NCBI GenBank assembly: GCA_002352225.1
Contig: DEIA01000034.1
Location: 1 to 6,306, forward strand
Length of the DNA: 6,306 nucleotides
Direction of reading: 5' to 3'
DNA from: Flammeovirgaceae bacterium UBA2786
GTDB taxonomy: Bacteria > Bacteroidota > Bacteroidia > Cytophagales > Cyclobacteriaceae
Shown: piece after piece, positions 1-5,282 of the stretch
Layout: the number at the start of each line of letters is the position of its first letter
Numbering within the stretch: the first letter of the stretch is position 1
Program-made: the position numbers and the translations under genes
The notes under the pieces: generated by a model
The model's input: the letters and a program-made list of their open reading frames with translations, nothing else
Databases searched by the model: none
What the model was told of the DNA's origin: nothing

Positions 1-18
1 TAATCAACAAGCAAGTAT

Positions 19-45
19 TTTGTCAATTGTCCTTTGTCAACTGTC
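19..45. repeat. two-copy tandem repeat, 14-base period
   Basis: TTTGTCAATTGTC at 19-31 and TTTGTCAACTGTC at 33-45 differ at one of 13 positions. An inverted partner of the first copy, GACAAAAT, lies at 73-80 and pairs with ATTTTGTC at 17-24. Degenerate TTGACAATTGAC-like tandem arrays are common filler between genes in Bacteroidota genomes. This may be the tail of a longer array that begins outside the window. No function can be assigned. Confidence 0.6.
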
Positions 46-59
46 AGTTTTATTTTACC

Positions 60-67
60 TACATTTC
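60..67 (+). promoter_or_regulatory. weak -7 promoter element for the MBL nuclease gene
   Basis: TACATTTC matches the Bacteroidota -7 consensus TAnnTTTG at all but the last base and lies 17 bases before the ATG at 85. A TTG at 34-36, inside the tandem repeat, could serve as the -33 element with a 23-base spacer, the upper end of the usual range. The assignment is tentative. Confidence 0.3.
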
Positions 68-84
68 GGTAAGACAAAATCAAC

Positions 85-1485
85 ATGAACGTACGCTTAA
101 AATTTCTGGGTGCAGCACAAAGTGTAACCGGTTCTAAATATTTACTTGAAATCGATAAGCAGAAAATTCTGATCGACTGCGGGCTCTTTCAGGGGCAAAA
201 GGAATTACGGTTACGCAACTGGGAAAGTTTACCGATTGATGCTTCCTCCATCCATACCGTTATTCTCACACATGCCCACATCGATCATATCGGGTATCTA
301 CCCAGATTAGTAAAAGATGGTTTTCGTGGAAGTATAATTTGTACACACGCCACCGAAGATCTGATGAAAATTATGCTACGCGATGCCGCCAGACTTCAGG
401 AAGAAGAAGCTGCATTTGCCTTTAAACACGGATACTCCAAACACAGCAAGCCCGAACCTTTGTTTACCGAAGAAGATACCGAACAGGTATTTCCACTGGT
501 GCAAAGTGCGCGCTACCAAAAAGAAGTTAAAGTGCTGAAAAATCTTAGCGTAAAATTTTTCAATGCCGGGCATATTCTCGGCTCGGCTATAACCGAACTT
601 ACGCTCACCACTCCGGCACAGCAAAAGAAGATCGTTTTTTCAGGAGATCTGGGCCGGTACCACGATGAACTGATGTACCCGCCCGAAGCATTAACAACAG
701 CTGATATTCTGCTGGTGGAATCTACGTACGGCAACCGGTTAAACCCTATTGATAACGTAACATCAGACCTGCAACAGATCATTAATGAAGTTGTTGCACG
801 GAGAGGTGTAATGATAGTACCTGCGTTTGCAGTAGGACGCACACAACTATTAATTTATTACTTCTACCAATTGATGGAAAAGAAACTTATTCCATCGTTA
901 CCTGTTTTTGTAGATAGCCCCATGGCCATTGATGTGACAGAATTGTATGAACGACACAGCTACAATCATAAAATAAAAACAACCCATCAGGATGGCCAAC
1001 TCATCAGCATTTTTGATTCGGCACATATTCATTTTTGCGATACCCGCGAAAAATCAAAAGCATTAAACGATCTGAAAGGTCCGGCCATTATTATCTCGGC
1101 CAGCGGTATGGCAACAGGTGGCCGTGTGCTGCATCATTTGTTCCATCGGCTCCGTAATGAAAATGATACGGTATTGTTTGCCGGTTACCAGGCAGAAGGG
1201 TCGCGTGGAAGAAGAATTCAGGATGGTGAACCTTCGGTGAAAATTTTTGGTGAAGAAGTTCCGGTAAAATGTAAAATAAAAACGATTAATGGATTATCGG
1301 CTCATGCCGACCAGGGCGAGCTTTTACAATGGCTCAATAACTTTACCGATAGCCCCAAGCTTACTTTTATAACACATGGCGAAAAAGAAAGCGCAGAGGT
1401 ACTGGCCGAAAAAATAAAAGAAAAAGGTTGGAATGTTATTGTGCCGGAGTACCTGGAAACAGTTGAGCTTTTTAGCGGGATATAA
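85..1485 (+). CDS. MBL-fold beta-CASP ribonuclease (CPSF73/YSH1-like RNA-processing exonuclease)
   Basis: This 466-residue protein is a cytoplasmic two-zinc hydrolase of the metallo-beta-lactamase/beta-CASP family, whose members cut or trim RNA. The MBL core shows HAHIDH at residues 63-68 (motif 2), H163 in NAGHILGSA (motif 3) and D188 in SGDLG (motif 4). The inserted beta-CASP domain follows, with motif A acid E212 in VESTYG, then the segment SASGMATGGR at 338-347, motif B H407 in LSAHAD, and motif C H431 in ITHGE. All metal and catalytic positions I expect are present, and the length is normal for bacterial members (about 450-470), so it should be active. The ATG at 85 puts the first beta strand (RLKFLGA) right at the N terminus, as usual. 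No ribosome binding site is visible, as is common in this phylum. It appears to be transcribed alone; the next gene starts 166 bases later behind a repeat. Its RNA target cannot be read from sequence. Confidence 0.95.
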   Translation: MNVRLKFLGAAQSVTGSKYLLEIDKQKILIDCGLFQGQKELRLRNWESLPIDASSIHTVILTHAHIDHIGYLPRLVKDGFRGSIICTHATEDLMKIMLRDAARLQEEEAAFAFKHGYSKHSKPEPLFTEEDTEQVFPLVQSARYQKEVKVLKNLSVKFFNAGHILGSAITELTLTTPAQQKKIVFSGDLGRYHDELMYPPEALTTADILLVESTYGNRLNPIDNVTSDLQQIINEVVARRGVMIVPAFAVGRTQLLIYYFYQLMEKKLIPSLPVFVDSPMAIDVTELYERHSYNHKIKTTHQDGQLISIFDSAHIHFCDTREKSKALNDLKGPAIIISASGMATGGRVLHHLFHRLRNENDTVLFAGYQAEGSRGRRIQDGEPSVKIFGEEVPVKCKIKTINGLSAHADQGELLQWLNNFTDSPKLTFITHGEKESAEVLAEKIKEKGWNVIVPEYLETVELFSGI

Positions 1486-1500
1486 GAGATAATCTCATAA

Positions 1501-1580
1501 ACTCACCCGAACCCTCCGGAGAGAGGGGCCGGGCCAGCCCCGCGCCTTGCGGGAGGTGAGCTTGCCTGCGGCAGGCAGGG
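1501..1580. repeat. GC-rich intergenic repeat with nested inverted repeats
   Basis: Bases 1511-1580 are 77% G+C (54 of 70), far above the flanking DNA. CTCACC (1502-1507) pairs with GGTGAG (1555-1560). Inside, CCCTC (1512-1516) pairs with GAGGG (1523-1527), CTCCGGAG (1514-1521) is a perfect palindrome, and GGGGC (1525-1529) pairs with GCCCC (1537-1541). Just after, TGCCTGC (1563-1569) faces GCAGGCA (1571-1577) around one base. Similar CTCACC...CTCCGGAG...GGTGAG and TGCCTGCGGCAGGCA blocks recur between genes in many Bacteroidota genomes. There is no T tract after it on either strand, so it is not a classical terminator. Confidence 0.7.
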
Positions 1581-1604
1581 TCTAAAAAACTCAACACCCC
1601 ATGC

Positions 1605-1628
1605 AACCCCAGCCACAAAACCCACGTC
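1605..1628 (+). promoter_or_regulatory. possible ECF-type promoter for the sigma operon
   Basis: AAC at 1605-1607 and CGTC at 1625-1628 are separated by 17 bases, resembling the AAC / CGTC promoter pattern recognised by many ECF sigma factors. A start about 7 bases after CGTC would lie near 1636, giving a leader of about 16 bases to the ATG at 1652. No TAnnTTTG element for the housekeeping sigma is visible in 1581-1651. The match is short and the spacing is flexible, so chance is not excluded. Confidence 0.3.
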
Positions 1629-1651
1629 TCGGTATTGATTAGTCGCTTTAC

Positions 1652-2239
1652 ATGGAATTTGAGATTTACCGGGCCAAAGACATGGAACTGATAGAAGGTT
1701 GCAGGCGCAACGACCGCCAGGCACAAAAACGCCTGTACGATCGATATGCCTCTAAATTTTATGCTCTTTGTTGCCGGTACATCAAAGACAAAATGGAGGC
1801 AGAAGATGTTTGGATAACAGCCTTCACTAAAACTCTGAATAAGATTGACCAGTACACCGGTGAGGGAAATTTTGAAGGCTGGATGCGCAAGATTGTGGTA
1901 AACGAATCGCTGAGCTATCTGCGCAAGCACAAAAACATGTATCTCGAAACCGATATTGAAGCGGCTGATTACGAACCCGATTACCAAAACCTGGAAGCGC
2001 ACCTTGAAGCGGAAGACCTGATGAAAATGATTGAGGCATTGCCAGCCGGGTACCGGATTGTATTTAACCTGTATGCGATTGATGGTTACTCACACAAAGA
2101 AATAGCCGAGCAGTTGAACATCAGCGAAAACACATCGAAGTCGCAACTGAGTCGGGCGCGGGTTGCTTTACAAAAGAGTCTTCAAAACGCAGAGCAAGAT
2201 TTGCTCTACAAACAAAAAGGATATGAACCGAATAGATAA
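1652..2239 (+). CDS. ECF-family RNA polymerase sigma-70 factor
   Basis: This 195-residue protein has the two-domain layout of extracytoplasmic-function sigma factors. Region 2 spans about residues 22-93: LYDRYASKFYALCCRY, then EAEDVWITAFTK (49-60, the core-polymerase-binding and -10-reading part) and FEGWMRKIVVNESLSYLRK. Region 4 spans about 123-176: ALPAGYRIVFNLYAIDGYSHKEIAE, with the helix-turn-helix in YSHKEIAEQLNISENTSKSQLSRAR, which reads the -35 element. The two are joined by an acidic linker (E99-E121). The common EDVxQExF core is replaced by EDVWITAF, a variant I have seen in related Bacteroidota factors. Its last 17 bases overlap the next gene, pointing to translational coupling with a cognate regulator. 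An in-frame ATG at 1682 is an alternative start; 1652 is preferred because it is the first in-frame ATG and leaves a short leader from the candidate promoter. Family assignment is firm; its regulon is unknown. Confidence 0.93.
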   Translation: MEFEIYRAKDMELIEGCRRNDRQAQKRLYDRYASKFYALCCRYIKDKMEAEDVWITAFTKTLNKIDQYTGEGNFEGWMRKIVVNESLSYLRKHKNMYLETDIEAADYEPDYQNLEAHLEAEDLMKMIEALPAGYRIVFNLYAIDGYSHKEIAEQLNISENTSKSQLSRARVALQKSLQNAEQDLLYKQKGYEPNR

Positions 2240-2903
2240 TTTTTTTAAAACCAAACTGGCTAACCACCAGGTGGCACCATCGGCTGATGCGTGGCAAAAA
2301 ATAGAAGCCGGTTTAGCAAAAAAAAATAGCGCATGGGTATGGCGCCTGGCTGCAGCGTTTGTTTTGTTCGGGCTGCTAAGTGGTGCATGGTACTTGTGGA
2401 ACAACAATACAAAAATACAACCCGAACTGGTTCTTCAACCCAACCTTACTCCGCAAAAAGAAAATCCGGGAGTGGTGCAACCAGAAGAACAAAAAAAGAA
2501 TCTGGTAGCTGACAGCAAAACAGAACAAAAACAAAAGACCGAAGTAAAAGTGAACGCCTCGGAAAATAAAAAAGAATATGAACCGGAAAAAATAAACACA
2601 CAGGTTGAAGAGCCGCAAGTTGCAATTGTACAACATGAAGTGCTGGTAGCCGAAAACAAAACGCCCGAAACTACAACCCGCAAACCCATTGTAATTGAAT
2701 TTACATTGGAAGCAATGCCGGTTAAAACAACCGAGCCAGCGTATGCAGATGCAACTGTCGATGATGATAAGAGCGGGTTTCAAAAAATTCTTGAGAAAGC
2801 GCGTGATATTAAAAACGGAGAAAGCGAACTGGGCAGCTTACGCGATGCCAAAAACGAATTGTTCGCCCTTGATTTTAGAAGAGACAAAACAAAAAGAAAC
2901 TAA
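2223..2903 (+). CDS. single-pass membrane protein, probable anti-sigma factor
   Basis: This 226-residue protein has a short cytoplasmic head (1-37) with DNFFKTKLANHQVAPSADAW then a helix QKIEAGLAKK, one transmembrane helix at about 38-58 (VWRLAAAFVLFGLLSGAWYLW), and a long outer part. Residues 60-180 are low-complexity and rich in K, E, Q, P, T and V. The end (about 184-226) is not low-complexity: it is a basic/acidic helix ending LRDAKNELFALDF plus a basic tail. The inside-to-outside layout and position directly after an ECF sigma gene fit an anti-sigma factor whose head binds the sigma. There is no cysteine anywhere, so it is not a zinc-type (ZAS) anti-sigma. The start is placed at ATG 2223 rather than the upstream in-frame TTG at 2163, because the latter would add 20 residues read entirely within the sigma gene and the head from 2223 looks complete. 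It overlaps the sigma gene by 17 bases. Anti-sigma function is inferred from context. Confidence 0.8.
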   Translation: MNRIDNFFKTKLANHQVAPSADAWQKIEAGLAKKNSAWVWRLAAAFVLFGLLSGAWYLWNNNTKIQPELVLQPNLTPQKENPGVVQPEEQKKNLVADSKTEQKQKTEVKVNASENKKEYEPEKINTQVEEPQVAIVQHEVLVAENKTPETTTRKPIVIEFTLEAMPVKTTEPAYADATVDDDKSGFQKILEKARDIKNGESELGSLRDAKNELFALDFRRDKTKRN

Positions 2904-2905
2904 GT

Positions 2906-3904
2906 ATGAAAAAAACATTGATAATAACCTGTTTGACTGTATGGATTAGTGCTGCAGGATTGGGTCAAACCAAACCAGCCGATACGGTAGTGATTAAAGT
3001 TGGTGCCGGAAGTAAACTAATCCTGGCCGTGCAGGATAAGAAAGACCTGGAGACCATGAAGCAGTATGATTTTCAAAAATTGATTTCTGATTTAATTATC
3101 AAATTAGAAAATGAAGATACCTCAAAGCATGAAAAGCCAGCCGATGAATACCTAAAAACAGATACTGTAAAGGATGAAACCATTCTAACAGAAACCGACC
3201 CCGATGAAGACTGGGGAGTAGATTGGAGCAACGACCACAAACGTGAGAAAAAATATGGCAAGCGTACTTATCATTCTATGAACTTCGACCTGGGTACTAA
3301 TAACTACATCAGCAAAAATGGTTTCCCCGATCAGGACAACAGCCCGTACACAGTAAAACCCTGGGGCTCGTGGTATGTAGGAATTAACTCGGTACAACGC
3401 ACGCGGTTAGCAAACAAATTTTACATGGAATGGGGACTGGGTGTGAGTTGGTACAACTTTAAGTTCGAGAACGAGCAAATTCAGATAAGCAAAGATGACA
3501 ATGATGTAATCTTTCAACCCGATACACGCGATGCCGACTTTAAAAAGAGTAAGCTCACCGCCACATACCTGAATGCTTCGCTGGTGCCCATGCTGGATTT
3601 TGGTGGCAACCGGCACAAGCCTAGTTTTTTTGATGGATATAATTCCGATTCGTTTCGCATAGGCGTTGGCCCTTATGTGGGGTACCGGATAGCCAGCTAC
3701 AGCAAACAGATGTTTGAAGAAAATGGTGCCGAACGCAAACCCCGTAACCACGACAATTTTTATTTGAATAATTTACGTTATGGGTTACGGGCACAGATTG
3801 GTTTTAACGATATAGATTTTTTCTTTAACTACGATATGAACGAATTGTTTGTAGAAAACAAAGGTCCGCAACTGAATGCATTTAGCTTTGGGGTAACGTT
3901 CTGA
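2906..3904 (+). CDS. exported outer-membrane beta-barrel protein, third gene of the sigma operon
   Basis: This 332-residue protein starts with a Sec signal peptide (MKKTLIITCLTVWISAAGLG, cut probably after G20 before QT). Next comes a periplasmic segment, about 21-122: a small ordered part (DTVVIKVGAGSKLILAVQDKKDLETMKQYDFQKLISDLI) and then an acidic stretch (TETDPDEDWGVDW). From about 123 to the end, alternating aromatic/small patterns mark membrane strands: HSMNFDLGTN, WYVGINSVQRTRL, FYMEWGLGVSWYNF, LTATYLNASLVPMLDF, FRIGVGPYVGYRIASY, YGLRAQIGF, DFFFNYDMNELF, AFSFGVTF. The last residue is phenylalanine, the usual outer-membrane insertion signal. C9 is not in a lipobox. It starts 2 bases after the anti-sigma-like gene, so it is co-transcribed and probably a target or sensor partner of the sigma system. 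I recall similar barrels with the VVKxGxxSKxxxxVxDKxDL head after sigma genes in other Bacteroidota. What it transports or binds is unknown. Confidence 0.85.
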   Translation: MKKTLIITCLTVWISAAGLGQTKPADTVVIKVGAGSKLILAVQDKKDLETMKQYDFQKLISDLIIKLENEDTSKHEKPADEYLKTDTVKDETILTETDPDEDWGVDWSNDHKREKKYGKRTYHSMNFDLGTNNYISKNGFPDQDNSPYTVKPWGSWYVGINSVQRTRLANKFYMEWGLGVSWYNFKFENEQIQISKDDNDVIFQPDTRDADFKKSKLTATYLNASLVPMLDFGGNRHKPSFFDGYNSDSFRIGVGPYVGYRIASYSKQMFEENGAERKPRNHDNFYLNNLRYGLRAQIGFNDIDFFFNYDMNELFVENKGPQLNAFSFGVTF

Positions 3905-3914
3905 TTCCGAATTC

Positions 3915-3964
3915 AAGATTCAAAATTTAAGATTAGGGTTCTCCGATTTTGAATTTTGAATCTT
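3915..3964. terminator. AT-rich inverted repeat, probable two-way terminator between convergent genes
   Basis: AAGATTCAAAATT (3915-3927) and AATTTTGAATCTT (3952-3964) are perfect 13-base inverted arms. Pairing continues inward over 3928-3934 with 3945-3951, using three G-U pairs, leaving a 10-base loop (3935-3944). The barrel gene stops 10 bases before it and the gene on the other strand stops 71 bases beyond it, so it sits where both transcripts should end. It is AT-rich and lacks a clean trailing T run, so it may instead be a dispersed repeat that also ends transcription. Confidence 0.55.
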
Positions 3965-4035
3965 AATTTTAAATTACGGGTGGTATAGTGTTTTCATCAG
4001 GGCAAAACTCAGCTTATCCGCCAGGCGTGAATAGT

Positions 4036-4533
4036 TTATTTAAACGCCTCTCCTTTACTCAGCACCATTTCTTTTTCATCTCCTTTCAACTTCAGCAAGT
4101 TACAGACTTGTGTGGGTGTAGGCCAATGCAGAAAGAACCAGGCCAGTAATACAATAAACCCGAATGTAAACCCGAGGTGATGGGTAAGCACCAAACCCAC
4201 AGGCATCATCAAAATTATTAACCCCTGCACAATCATGCGCTTCATCAGTACACTGCCCAACAATTCCAGCTTTAGCCCCAGCCCCGTTTGTTTCGAAATT
4301 TTTTCAGCCTTCGCTCGCACAAAAAAATGAACGGCCGTTAGGACTATCAGCGCAAACGTTACAACTCCAATCAATATATATAGAGTAAGTGTAGCATTGC
4401 TTATCCATGTGCGCGCTGTAAAGGCATATGCACTGCCATAATAATAAATAAACAAGATCAAGGGCACCATCATTAGCTGGTAGCCGGTATTGTTTAGTCT
4501 GTAGAAATACTCTTTAACCGAGTTGAATTTCAT
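4036..4533 (-). CDS. four-helix integral membrane protein, unknown function
   Basis: This 165-residue protein has four likely inner-membrane helices: about 17-37 (GYQLMMVPLILFIYYYGSAYA), 49-71 (LTLYILIGVVTFALIVLTAVHFF), 101-118 (IVQGLIILMMPVGLVLTH) and 119-137 (HLGFTFGFIVLLAWFFLHW). A basic cytoplasmic-looking loop (VRAKAEKISKQTGLGLK) lies between helices 2 and 3, and a charged tail follows WPTPTQVCNLLKLKGDEKE. No catalytic or transport motif is recognised. The ATG at 4533 is chosen over an in-frame TTG at 4560 because a perfect -7 element (4558-4565) covers that TTG, and the added residues do not look conserved. It is divergent from the TetR gene with 66 bases between them, so the regulator could control it too, though no shared operator is clear. 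A small accessory or transport-related membrane protein is possible; I do not recognise the family. Confidence 0.75.
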   Translation of the reverse strand: MKFNSVKEYFYRLNNTGYQLMMVPLILFIYYYGSAYAFTARTWISNATLTLYILIGVVTFALIVLTAVHFFVRAKAEKISKQTGLGLKLELLGSVLMKRMIVQGLIILMMPVGLVLTHHLGFTFGFIVLLAWFFLHWPTPTQVCNLLKLKGDEKEMVLSKGEAFK

Positions 4534-4557
4534 TTTTTGGCTGTTCTGAATTTTAAT

Positions 4558-4565
4558 CAAATTTA
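4558..4565 (-). promoter_or_regulatory. -7 promoter element of the membrane-protein gene
   Basis: Read on the minus strand this is TAAATTTG, a perfect TAnnTTTG. Transcription would start near 4551, leaving a leader of about 17 bases to the ATG at 4533. No TTG -33 element lies at the usual distance. The element sits inside an imperfect palindrome, TAATCAAATTTAATTA (4554-4569), in which 14 of 16 positions match, so a bound repressor there would block this promoter. Confidence 0.5.
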
Positions 4566-4571
4566 ATTATT

Positions 4572-4579
4572 TACTTTAG
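4572..4579 (+). promoter_or_regulatory. weak -7 element for the TetR gene
   Basis: TACTTTAG matches TAnnTTTG at all but one position and lies 20 bases before the ATG at 4600. No good -33 TTG is found at the expected distance (the nearest, in the T run ending at 4539, is too far). It lies 6 bases from the minus-strand -7 element, so the two divergent promoters would compete for polymerase. Confidence 0.3.
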
Positions 4580-4599
4580 CCTGTGATTTGTACCACACC

Positions 4600-5184
4600 A
4601 TGGAAGTAGCAGGCAATTTATCCCGTAAAGAGCAAGTAATACGCAGCGCAGCCGAATTGTTTCGGGAAAAAGGGTATGCCGCATCCTCCATGCGCGACCT
4701 TGCCCAAAAGCTGGGTATTGAAGCAGCCAGTTTGTATTCGCACATAAAATCAAAAGAAGAAATTCTGCAGCACCTCTGTTTTGATATGGCTGCCGAGTTT
4801 CAGAAATCACTGGCTGAAGTAGAAAAGAAAAATGTGTCGTCTGTAGAAAAACTAAAATTAGGAATTATTGGCCACATTCAGGTAATGGCTAAAGACCTTA
4901 CCGCTTCGGCTGTGTTTATGAATGAACATCGGCATTTGAGCCAACCTTACCTCCGCGATTTTTTATTGATGCGCATCAACTACATCAACCGCTTTAAAGG
5001 TATAATTGAAGAAGGCGCCCGGCAAGGAGAGTTTAAAGATACCATTGATAAAAAACTGGCGGTAATGACGTTGTTCTCCTCCCTCAACTGGATGCCCATG
5101 TGGTACGATCCGTCAAGCAAAATTGTACCTACCGACCTGGGCCAGCAACTGGCTGATATGTTGGTGAATGGCTTGAAGAAATAG
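4600..5184 (+). CDS. TetR-family transcriptional regulator, probable PaaR-like repressor of phenylacetate genes
   Basis: This 194-residue protein has a standard TetR DNA-binding head at about 9-56: EQVIRSAAELFREKGYAASSMRDLAQKLGIEAASLYSHIKSKEEIL. The recognition helix is around IEAASLYSHIKSK (40-52). The ligand-binding part (about 60-194) contains YLRDFLLMRINYINRFKGIIEEGARQGEF and then a LFSSLNWMPMWYDPSSK segment (158-174), a pattern I associate with acyl-CoA-responsive TetR proteins. Length is normal. The ATG at 4600 is used; an in-frame TTG at 4588 would add four residues outside the domain. It lies 98 bases before paaA on the same strand, and the gap holds a promoter and a PaaR-like operator. 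That context suggests a repressor released by phenylacetyl-CoA. TetR membership is firm; the ligand and target are inferred. Confidence 0.9.
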   Translation: MEVAGNLSRKEQVIRSAAELFREKGYAASSMRDLAQKLGIEAASLYSHIKSKEEILQHLCFDMAAEFQKSLAEVEKKNVSSVEKLKLGIIGHIQVMAKDLTASAVFMNEHRHLSQPYLRDFLLMRINYINRFKGIIEEGARQGEFKDTIDKKLAVMTLFSSLNWMPMWYDPSSKIVPTDLGQQLADMLVNGLKK

Positions 5185-5241
5185 TACATCTCCCCTTTTC
5201 ATTTTATATAGGTTCGGCAACCTTATCAGGGCAATCTCTGT

Positions 5242-5249
5242 TATATTTG
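5242..5249 (+). promoter_or_regulatory. -7 promoter element of paaA
   Basis: TATATTTG is a perfect match to the Bacteroidota -7 consensus TAnnTTTG. Transcription would start about 5-8 bases downstream, near 5255, giving a leader of about 28 bases. No TTG -33 element is found 17-23 bases upstream, so the promoter may be weak or depend on an activator. Its presence shows that paaA has its own promoter and need not rely on read-through from the TetR gene. Confidence 0.6.
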
Positions 5250-5263
5250 CAAACGATTGTTAG
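5250..5263 (+). promoter_or_regulatory. candidate PaaR-type operator over the paaA start site
   Basis: The 14 bases CAAACGATTGTTAG fit CNAACGNNCGTTNG, which I recall as the operator of Thermus thermophilus PaaR, at 9 of 10 fixed positions (only T5258 differs from C). It begins at the base after the paaA -7 element and covers the expected transcription start, the right place for a repressor to block polymerase. The adjacent TetR gene is the natural candidate to bind it. Confidence 0.5.
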
Positions 5264-5282
5264 GCTTAAATAAACAGCACTT

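Noticed and set aside
376..842. Two minus-strand open frames inside the MBL nuclease gene
   Set aside because: They overlap each other and a coding region with all catalytic motifs intact; no domain or promoter supports them.
1486..1496. GAGAT-A-ATCTC inverted repeat just after the MBL gene stop, as terminator
   Set aside because: Arms are only 5 bases around one base, and no T tract follows; too weak to form a terminator.
1472..2002. Long minus-strand open frame opposite the sigma gene and the repeat
   Set aside because: It runs antisense through the well-supported sigma gene, its encoded sequence shows no domain, and its end is made of the GC-rich repeat.
2163..2222. Upstream in-frame start for the anti-sigma-like gene
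   Set aside because: The start would be TTG and would add 20 residues read entirely from within the sigma gene; the ATG at 2223 gives a complete-looking head and a common 17-base overlap.
2376..2783. Minus-strand frame encoding a very hydrophobic, F-rich protein
   Set aside because: It is the antisense of the lysine/glutamate-rich linker (AAA/GAA read backward gives TTT/TTC), so the hydrophobicity is an artefact.
2906..2935. Possible lipoprotein signal at C9 of the barrel protein
   Set aside because: The residues before C9 (IIT) do not fit a lipobox, the cysteine lies too early in the hydrophobic stretch, and a normal cleavage site follows at about residue 20.
2695..2949. Plus-strand open frame bridging the anti-sigma-like and barrel genes
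   Set aside because: It overlaps both supported genes in another frame and has no recognisable features.
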